Assembly: GCA_023420935.1 (NCBI GenBank)
Contig: JAEZUR010000140.1
Span: 1-22,108, forward strand
Length of the DNA stretch: 22,108 nucleotides
From: Bacillota bacterium
Lineage (GTDB): Bacteria; Bacillota; Clostridia; Lachnospirales; Lachnospiraceae
Direction: 5' to 3'
Shown one piece after another: positions 16,040 to 22,108 of this stretch. Position numbers and translations under genes: made by a program. The notes beneath the pieces are model-generated. The model was not told where the DNA came from. It did not search any database and saw only the letters and a program-made list of their open reading frames with translations. Positions within the stretch are counted from its first letter, which is position 1, and each line of letters begins with the position of its first letter.

Positions 16040-17869
16040 ATGAATCAAAACTTTGACTTTAGTTTGAATCTTAGAAAATTAGTACAGGATTCTCCAAACT
16101 ATATCAGTAGAACCCAAGCAATGATAGAGCGATTAGAGGCAGTTGTGGAACAATTAAATACGAATGTAAATATTCCTTTATTTGATAGTTGGAAAGGTGT
16201 AAGTGCCAATATATTTTCAAATTTAATTATCAAATGTTGGATGGTTCGCATGAATGAATATATTAAATCATTACAGGCATTGAAAGATAAATTCTATAAC
16301 GAGGTAGTACCAGCGGCGGATGATATCAATACCATGGCACTTGAATTGGTTCAAAATACAGATGTAACAAGTGGCTTAGGATGGGCAAAGCAAAGTATAA
16401 TTTCCTTAGGAGATTCCGAAATCTCAGATATACAGAAACGAATCAAAACGGTAATAGATATTTATTATATAAAGCTAGATTGTGCGTATCAAATTGAAAG
16501 TCTGGTCTATAATCTATGTTATGATTCTTTTATTGGCGTAGACGAAATTAGCTGGAATCGAGCAAAGATCTTAAAGAAGATAGAACAGTTAGGCGACCTT
16601 GATAATGCCTTGGGTAAGTATAGTAAAGCAGTTGGTGAATTTGAAGAGTTGGTAACGGATTACATGAAAACGATTACATCAGAAGATGCCAAAGTAGTTA
16701 CAGCAGAGAATTATGAAGCGTATCGAGTTTATGTGACGCAAGCCAATATGTTACCTACAACCGTGCCGGATATCTATAACAGTGAGCGGTTTAAGGCTCT
16801 TCTTGAGATGGATCCAAGATTGGTGTCGGAAGATGAGCTAGCGATTCTCACGGCAGCATTTAGTGGGTTGGTGGAGGATAACGGAGATATTGATACGGAG
16901 CAGATGGAGAAGTTTATACAGAGTTTTTATGTGAAAAGCGAAGAACCAATTCCAGAGGAATTTCTGGCAACAGGTGTGCCTACTTGCCAGACTAATTTAA
17001 GTCCGTTGTTTACGATGATGTATGCCAGCTTTCTAAAGAATGATATGCAAACAGTTTATGATGCTATGGCTAGAGGAATTTATTCTAAGGATAATCCTAT
17101 TAAAGAGGTTGATAGATTATTATTAGTTAGTTCAATAATGCAAGATGTAGTATATAATATGCAAACTCTAGAGCTAATTTATGGTGATCCGAGTGCAGAA
17201 TATATTCATGACTTGCCATTAATTCATTTGGAAAAATCAAAATTTAGTTATGAATATAAAATTAATGCACAAATACCTGATTGGAATCATGTGGGTGGGT
17301 CTAAACTAGATATACAAATAAAACGTTATGGAGATAGTACATCTGCTGTAGACAATGCAACAGATATAGCAGTAATATATATCAAATCTACTATGCCAGG
17401 AGTAAATGACTATGCGGACTTAACTGCAAATACTGCCCTTCTAGTAGGTGATCTAACTGGAGCATTAGATGCAATTCCATTTGTAGGGCAGGCAAAATCG
17501 GTTTATGATTTATTTGCATCTATTCAAAAAAATTGTGATCAGATAGAAGAAGCTAATAAGCAGATTGATAATCAAGCATTTATTGATGCAGCTTTATATT
17601 TAGGTGTGAAAGGAACAACTAGTGTTGTTAATGGTGAGATGGTACTAAATTATTGGAGTCTCACTCCTGTTGGTGGTTATACACTGAAAACAAAAGTGGA
17701 TGCATATAACGAAAACAATATCGAGCAACTTGATGCTCAACAAATCTATGATGATTTTGTAAATGGGGATTACGATTCAGATAGTATAATCAAATTTAGT
17801 GATTTTATGTATGATCAAGGATATAGATTAACCAAAGAGTATTGGGATAATAACAACACACAGCAGTAA
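16040..17869 (+). CDS. Putative T7SS effector with N-terminal WXG domain, unknown C-terminal activity
   Basis: ATG 16040, behind an AGAGGGGG site, is preferred over the GTG at 15989 because no ribosome site precedes the latter. The product is 609 residues. Residues 1-120 form a helical domain with W51-K52-G53 ('FDSWKGVSANIF'), the WXG-type turn, so this effector has the usual targeting-domain-first order. The middle (~120-400) is helical. A stretch near 455-490 (ALDAIPFVGQAKSVYDLF) is Gly/Ala-rich and amphipathic to hydrophobic and could insert in membranes, as in some LXG toxins. The last ~90 residues contain Asp/Asn/Tyr-rich segments with no motif I recognise. It has no signal peptide, nuclease HNH or ADP-ribosyl motif. 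Placed after a WXG and a four-cysteine gene and before LRR membrane proteins, it is probably an antibacterial toxin or large substrate. The activity is unknown. Confidence 0.72.
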   Translation: MNQNFDFSLNLRKLVQDSPNYISRTQAMIERLEAVVEQLNTNVNIPLFDSWKGVSANIFSNLIIKCWMVRMNEYIKSLQALKDKFYNEVVPAADDINTMALELVQNTDVTSGLGWAKQSIISLGDSEISDIQKRIKTVIDIYYIKLDCAYQIESLVYNLCYDSFIGVDEISWNRAKILKKIEQLGDLDNALGKYSKAVGEFEELVTDYMKTITSEDAKVVTAENYEAYRVYVTQANMLPTTVPDIYNSERFKALLEMDPRLVSEDELAILTAAFSGLVEDNGDIDTEQMEKFIQSFYVKSEEPIPEEFLATGVPTCQTNLSPLFTMMYASFLKNDMQTVYDAMARGIYSKDNPIKEVDRLLLVSSIMQDVVYNMQTLELIYGDPSAEYIHDLPLIHLEKSKFSYEYKINAQIPDWNHVGGSKLDIQIKRYGDSTSAVDNATDIAVIYIKSTMPGVNDYADLTANTALLVGDLTGALDAIPFVGQAKSVYDLFASIQKNCDQIEEANKQIDNQAFIDAALYLGVKGTTSVVNGEMVLNYWSLTPVGGYTLKTKVDAYNENNIEQLDAQQIYDDFVNGDYDSDSIIKFSDFMYDQGYRLTKEYWDNNNTQQ

Positions 17870-17928
17870 TAGAAATCATAATTTGTAAAGGTGTAACTAA
17901 TAATAAAAAAATATAAGAGGGATAAAAT

Positions 17929-18729
17929 ATGCATTATATAAGAAATAAACACAAAGTCGTAATAATAATTGTAGTATTTTTGATAATAATTTTATGTTGT
18001 TTAGCAACGTTTAGATACATATTCATAAAAAGTCATATTGTACATTTTAGAAATGCCCAAGTAGAGTTGGTGGTTAGACAAGAGCTAAGGCGCATAGGAA
18101 ATGCATCTTATGATAAAAATATCATGACTTGGGATGTTGATAAAATAAAAAAATTAGGTTTTGTAGAATTCGATGAAATTGTGCCATTGCCAGAGGATAT
18201 TAGTGACTTAAAGAAATTAAAGAATTTAGAGAGATTATCAATACATTCTCTTAACAGCGAAACTAAAAATCTAAATATTCTTGCTGAACTACCAAAACTA
18301 AAAAAGTTAAATATTAATAAAATGGTGAAACAAAATGATCAAGGAGAATGGATCGAGATACCAATTGAGAATTTAAACTTTTTATCTGGAGCACCCAGTC
18401 TGGAAAAATTAGTTGTTTCATTTAAGGGGGAAGATATAAGTGCATTAAAAGATATGAAGACTTTAAAACATTTAGATATCTGGGGTGGTGAACTTAAAGA
18501 TATAAGTATTTTGGCTTCTTTATCCAATCTTGAAACGTTAGAGGCAAGGAATAATAACATATCTGATATTACACCATTAATGTGTCTTGAACATTTAGTG
18601 TATGCTGGTCTAAAAGATAATCCAGTAACGAAGGATGTGTCATATAAAGAATTGTGGAAAATATTGAATGAACGCAGGGAAAAAAAGGGACTAGAAATTA
18701 TGAGTAATGAAGATGTAGGTATTCAGTAA
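17929..18729 (+). CDS. Membrane-anchored leucine-rich-repeat protein
   Basis: This 266-residue protein starts with ATG behind AGAGGG. A basic N-terminus (MHYIRNKHK) precedes one very hydrophobic helix (~9-33), so the rest should lie outside the cell. Residues ~40-75 carry 'VELVVRQELRR', the cap found before internalin-like LRRs. About five LRRs follow, for example 'DISILASLSNLETLEARNN' and 'DITPL', ending in a conserved cap 'DNPV...ELWKILNERR'. The LRR type is the same as in the kinase ectodomain upstream and in the broken gene downstream. It sits 60 bases after the effector stop, where immunity genes are usually found. It may be an immunity protein or a binding partner of the kinase ectodomain; neither is proven. 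Confidence 0.75.
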   Translation: MHYIRNKHKVVIIIVVFLIIILCCLATFRYIFIKSHIVHFRNAQVELVVRQELRRIGNASYDKNIMTWDVDKIKKLGFVEFDEIVPLPEDISDLKKLKNLERLSIHSLNSETKNLNILAELPKLKKLNINKMVKQNDQGEWIEIPIENLNFLSGAPSLEKLVVSFKGEDISALKDMKTLKHLDIWGGELKDISILASLSNLETLEARNNNISDITPLMCLEHLVYAGLKDNPVTKDVSYKELWKILNERREKKGLEIMSNEDVGIQ

Positions 18730-18791
18730 GTGCAGATACAAGAGATAAGAGTTGATATAAAGATATAAAACTTATAAGAGGAATAATAAAT

Positions 18792-18899
18792 ATGGAATTT
18801 ATACAAAAAAGACACAAAGACATTGGGGAGAATTGTGTTAATGAAAAGGAAAATTTTATTTTTTGGAACTATAATAATACTGGTTTTAATTATACTTAA
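18792..18899 (+). other. Short frame resembling the start of the upstream LRR gene (possible remnant or leader)
   Basis: A 35-residue frame starts MEFIQKRHK behind AGAGGA, at good spacing. The first nine residues resemble MHYIRNKHK, the start of the LRR gene at 17929. The frame then runs across the start of the following LRR pseudogene in a different phase. It may mark the original start of that gene before a second frameshift, or be chance. Confidence 0.35.
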
Positions 18900-19360
18900 A
18901 AGTATTCTTTCGTATAAAAGTTATTTTAAGCCAATGAATGAGAACACGGTAACATTTGATAATAAACAAATAGAGAAATTAGTTCGTAATGAATTGGGGT
19001 ATAGCGAAAATGAAAATTTGACGAATGAGGATGCTAAAACAAATTATCATGAAAGATTGCGGTTTGAAAGATATTAGTGGTTTAAAAGATATGACTACAT
19101 TATCTTTTCTATATATCGAGTACAATCAGGTGGAAGACATCAGTGTGCTAGCTACACTATCTAATTTAAATGAACTGCGAGCAAGTGATAATAAAATTGA
19201 GGACATATCAGCACTTAGAGATTTGAAAAATCTTAATTATGCTAATCTAACAGATAATCCAGTAGCAGAGGATAAGCAATATATAGAACTATGGATGGTA
19301 TTGAATAAACGTAGAGTAAAAGATGGATTAGATGAAATAAATGTGGGAGATTTGTACTAA
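18841..19360 (+). pseudogene. Membrane-anchored LRR protein, frameshifted paralogue
   Basis: The frame from ATG 18841 (GGGGAG ten bases upstream) gives MKRKILFFGTIIILVLI, a membrane helix, then 'QIEKLVRNELGY...LTNEDAK', and ends at 19077. The LRR part continues in the next frame (from about 19036 to 19360) as 'QIIMKDCGLKDISGLKDM' through to 'DNPVAEDKQYIELWMVLNKRR'. Removing one A from the run of four at 19036-19039 joins the two into one protein of about 172 residues. It is parallel to the LRR protein at 17929 but shorter, with about three LRRs. It is a recent tandem copy that has been inactivated, or a sequencing error in a homopolymer. Programmed frameshifting is not supported by a slippery heptamer or a clear downstream stem. 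Confidence 0.75.
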
Positions 19361-19411
19361 TATAAAATAAATATTATGTGGGAAATTCAAAGGAATTAAG
19401 GGGAGCTTATT

Positions 19412-21823
19412 TTGAAAAAAATCAAAAGTGTAATTATAGGAATTATATTAATTGTATTAGCTTATTGCATAGGAATTATAGAATCTGGACTACAATTAAA
19501 AGACCTAAATACATTAATCAGTTATCTATTAGCTATTGTATGTTTTTATGGATTTGGGTTTGGAGCCATTTATTATAGCTTATCAGATCTTTGTTATGAT
19601 GCACCAACATTAAATAAAGCAGGTAATAAATTTATTGTTTGCATTGTATGTATTGCGGGCGCATTTATATGTTGTATCTTTTTGATTGCAGCAGGCTCAA
19701 GTAATGGGTTAACGATCTGTGTCTTAGCATTACTTTTGGTTTTTACCATATGGTTTTTTATGGGGATCTATTTGTTGCATAAAGGATTATACCTAATTGC
19801 ATTAAATAATGAAGATATGTGGATGATGAACACTTGTAGTAAGTCATGGGTATTATTTGTCATAACTAACATATTAATTGTTATAATAGGAGGAGTCCTT
19901 CAGTATACGGGACAATCTAAAAGTACAGCAACAGTTAACTACGCAATGCTCGGACTTGAAATCGTTCTAGGTATCTTAATGTATTCAGTGTTGATAAGAG
20001 TCCTGTTACATATGATGAAGCAAAAGAGCTTGATAAAACAGCAAGACATACAGAAAAATGTAAGATTATGGTCAATACGAAATATAGGAGCGAAATTAGG
20101 GTTCATATGTACAGTATTGCTGATTGGGATTAGCATATTAAGTATGCTTGCAGTTGCTAATTATTCGGATAAATACGATTTTGAATATGAAGCATATGTG
20201 GAAGATCCATACGATGGTATCCAGGCTTATAATGAATTAAATAAGGAATCAAAGATAGATATTACAGCGGATAATTTAATTACATTAACAAAATATACAG
20301 GAGATAGAAAAAATATTGTAATACCTGCTGAAATAGATGGGAAAAAAGTTGTAAAAATAGGAGAAGCAATTTTTAAAAATAATACGAGCATAAGAAAAAT
20401 AAAAATAGAAGAAGGAATCAGTTGTATAGGATATGATGCATTCAGCGGAGCATACTATCTAAACGAAGTCGATATTCCAGAAAGTGTAGTATCGATTGGC
20501 GATGCAGCGTTTGAACTCTGTTATTGCTTAGAAGAATTAGAATTGCCAAAAAACCTTCAGAGTATTGAATCAATAACTTTTCTATCAACATCTTTAAGAC
20601 GTCTTACCATACCTGGTACAGTTAAAGTCATTGAAGAACATGCATTTTTGGGATGCCGTAGTTTAGAAGAAGTAATAATGGAAGAAGGCGTAGAACAGAT
20701 AGACAAGGCAGTCTTTTATGGTTGTGAAGCATTGGAAACAGTAAGATTACCTCTGAGCCTATCATCCATTGGTGAATCAGCATTTATGAATTGTAGTAAA
20801 TTAGAAGAGGTCAAATTACCAGACAAGATTTCTGATATATATTGTAATTCGTTTCTAAATACACCTTGGATGGATAATCAAAAAGACGAATTTCTTATCA
20901 TAGGAGATGGAATTCTATTAAGATATACAGGTAATAAAGAAATAATAGACGTACCAGATGAAGTCAAAAAAATAGGAAATAAAGCATTTGGAAACTATGG
21001 AGATAACGAGAGACCTAATGATAATTATTTGCATATCAAAAAGATTGTATTACATGACAACATATCTAGTATAGGAAAAGAAGCATTTTCTTCTTGTGTA
21101 GAGCTTAAGGAGATAAATTTACCGGAAGGAATCACACACATTGGTGACGGAGCATTTTCATATTGCAGAGGATTAGAAACAATTAAAATTCCCAATGGAG
21201 TGGATGAAATAGGAGATTCCCTGTTCATGGGATGTGAAAGTCTAAAAGACATCATATTACCAAATGATATAGAATTCATAGGATACAAAATGTTCAACGG
21301 ATGCACTAGTATAGAAACGATAAAAATTCCAGGTAGTACCACCCAGATTGGATACGAAGCGTTTGCAGATTGTACTAAGTTAAAACAGCTAGAGATCCCA
21401 AAATCAATACAATACATAAGAAAGAATGCATTTAGTGGAACCCCATGGTATGAGGATAACACGGAAGAGTTCATGATTGTAGGTGATGGAGTATTAATAA
21501 AATACAACGGAAATCCCAAACCAGATTCAGACGTTATCATTCCAGAAGGAACCAAAACATTACCAGATGGTATTCTACAAGAATACCTAACATTTCATAG
21601 TCTCACCATACCCAAAAACGTAGAATGGATTGATGAACAGTTTTTATGGAATCCCAGTGGAGATAATGAGATACCAACGATAGAAGAAATAATCGTACTA
21701 GAGCCATCGGTCACCGTAGATTTTGGTGGTTGCGACTATAACGGAGTCCTAAAAAGCTACAAAGACTCAGAAACAGAAAAATATGCAAAACAAGAAGGAA
21801 TCGCATTTGAAGTAATTCAATGA
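19412..21823 (+). CDS. Polytopic membrane protein with BspA-type (LRR_5) ectodomain
   Basis: The TTG start at 19412 is supported by GGGGAG (19400-19405) six bases upstream and by the immediate membrane helix. The product is 803 residues. Residues 1-255 hold about seven hydrophobic helices, roughly at 7-23, 33-57, 73-97, 101-130, 147-167, 174-202 and 229-252. After ~280 there are about 18 BspA-type LRRs of the form 'L..I.IP..V..IG..AF..C..L', interrupted twice by the module 'TPW...EF.I.GDG.L..Y.G' (near 490 and 690), typical of this family. BspA repeats are usually on secreted or wall-bound proteins; fusion to a polytopic membrane domain is uncommon. With an odd number of helices, the repeats would be outside if the N-terminus is inside. 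The role is unknown; it could be a receptor or a surface binding protein. No link to T7SS beyond position is visible. Confidence 0.8.
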   Translation: MKKIKSVIIGIILIVLAYCIGIIESGLQLKDLNTLISYLLAIVCFYGFGFGAIYYSLSDLCYDAPTLNKAGNKFIVCIVCIAGAFICCIFLIAAGSSNGLTICVLALLLVFTIWFFMGIYLLHKGLYLIALNNEDMWMMNTCSKSWVLFVITNILIVIIGGVLQYTGQSKSTATVNYAMLGLEIVLGILMYSVLIRVLLHMMKQKSLIKQQDIQKNVRLWSIRNIGAKLGFICTVLLIGISILSMLAVANYSDKYDFEYEAYVEDPYDGIQAYNELNKESKIDITADNLITLTKYTGDRKNIVIPAEIDGKKVVKIGEAIFKNNTSIRKIKIEEGISCIGYDAFSGAYYLNEVDIPESVVSIGDAAFELCYCLEELELPKNLQSIESITFLSTSLRRLTIPGTVKVIEEHAFLGCRSLEEVIMEEGVEQIDKAVFYGCEALETVRLPLSLSSIGESAFMNCSKLEEVKLPDKISDIYCNSFLNTPWMDNQKDEFLIIGDGILLRYTGNKEIIDVPDEVKKIGNKAFGNYGDNERPNDNYLHIKKIVLHDNISSIGKEAFSSCVELKEINLPEGITHIGDGAFSYCRGLETIKIPNGVDEIGDSLFMGCESLKDIILPNDIEFIGYKMFNGCTSIETIKIPGSTTQIGYEAFADCTKLKQLEIPKSIQYIRKNAFSGTPWYEDNTEEFMIVGDGVLIKYNGNPKPDSDVIIPEGTKTLPDGILQEYLTFHSLTIPKNVEWIDEQFLWNPSGDNEIPTIEEIIVLEPSVTVDFGGCDYNGVLKSYKDSETEKYAKQEGIAFEVIQ

Positions 21824-21826
21824 TGG

Positions 21827-22108
21827 TGGGTCAAAAGTTCTTTTACATAAGTTAGTGTATCAATTTGCAATAGTCACATATTTATTCAAGTGATACAACA
21901 TATAATCTGATTCGCAACACGCTCTCGCTTGGATGAAGTTCGTAGTGGTACGTAAGGCTCTAAAGTACAGAGCCTAAGTACCCAATGTGGTCAACTTAAG
22001 AAAATTTAAACGAATCTTAGACTAATTTATGAACTTTGAAAATTGAATAGTGAAATTGCTTTATTTTTCTATGAAAAAATGATAAACTAAATAGACTTAT
22101 GGTATAAG
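21827..22108. other. Non-coding region at the right edge
   Basis: No open frame of coding character is seen in these ~280 bases, on either strand. Apart from the inverted repeat at 21947-21982 there is AT-rich sequence, including CTTTGAAAATTGAATAGTG near 22033, a type of phrase sometimes seen in spacers around rRNA or tRNA genes of Firmicutes. No rRNA or tRNA is within the window. Confidence 0.5.
21947..21982. repeat. Two-part inverted repeat (stem-loop)
   Basis: GGTAC (21947-21951) pairs with GTACC (21978-21982) and AGGCTCT (21955-21961) with AGAGCCT (21969-21975), separated by a small internal loop and capped by AAAGTAC. Twelve base pairs in 36 bases suggest a folded RNA or a binding or recombination site. 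No T-run follows, so a terminator is unlikely. Confidence 0.5.

Noticed and set aside
19036..19039. Programmed ribosomal frameshift in the LRR gene
   Set aside because: No slippery heptamer of the X XXY YYZ type, no upstream SD-like stimulator at a fixed distance and no clear downstream structure; a decayed gene or a read error is simpler.
21025..21555. Minus-strand open frame of 176 residues
   Set aside because: It lies opposite the BspA-type repeats, has no ribosome site, and its periodic sequence is the antisense of the LRR repeats.

Overview
The window is AT-rich (roughly one third G+C by eye). Every supported gene lies on the + strand, with strong Gram-positive Shine-Dalgarno sites and frequent GTG/TTG starts. 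Big_2 and BspA-type (LRR_5) surface domains together with a Firmicutes-type ESX/T7SSb secretion core suggest a clostridial Bacillota, most likely a Lachnospiraceae-type organism. That placement is inference from style, not from a marker gene.

The window is a type VII secretion (T7SSb) locus with two effector modules around a secretion core. (1) 1-1075: 3' end of a surface protein with a PPC-like domain and three Ig-like Big_2 domains. (2) 1112-6635: first effector module. It has a WXG100-like protein, a small four-cysteine helical protein and a second WXG100-like protein, then a long hairpin element, a tandem pair of single-pass membrane proteins (candidate immunity proteins), and an 870-residue protein with an N-terminal lipase fold and a long helical C-terminus. 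This is the reverse order to LXG toxins and resembles staphylococcal TslA. (3) 6783-12966: core genes esxA, esaB (yukD), essB (yukC) and essC (yukB). (4) 13059-15215: a Ser/Thr kinase with one transmembrane helix and a leucine-rich-repeat ectodomain. (5) 15249-17869: second effector module, with a WXG100-like protein, a second four-cysteine protein and a 609-residue protein starting with a WXG domain. (6) 17929-19360: two tandem membrane-anchored LRR proteins, the second broken by a frameshift. (7) 19412-21823: a protein with about seven membrane helices and a BspA-type LRR ectodomain. (8) 21827-22108: non-coding, with one structured inverted repeat.

Proposed working: EssC, EssB and EsaB drive export. 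EsxA is the general small substrate. Each effector is escorted by its own WXG100-like and four-cysteine helical partners, which share an identical 14-residue C-terminal block. Membrane proteins next to each effector probably give immunity. The kinase could sense something outside through its LRRs and phosphorylate T7SS components; EssC is expected to carry N-terminal FHA domains that could read such marks. EsaA and EssA, normally part of the T7SSb core, are not in this window. The most novel elements are the four-cysteine partner family, the LRR-ectodomain kinase within a T7SS operon, and the reverse-domain lipase module with its tandem membrane-protein pair.
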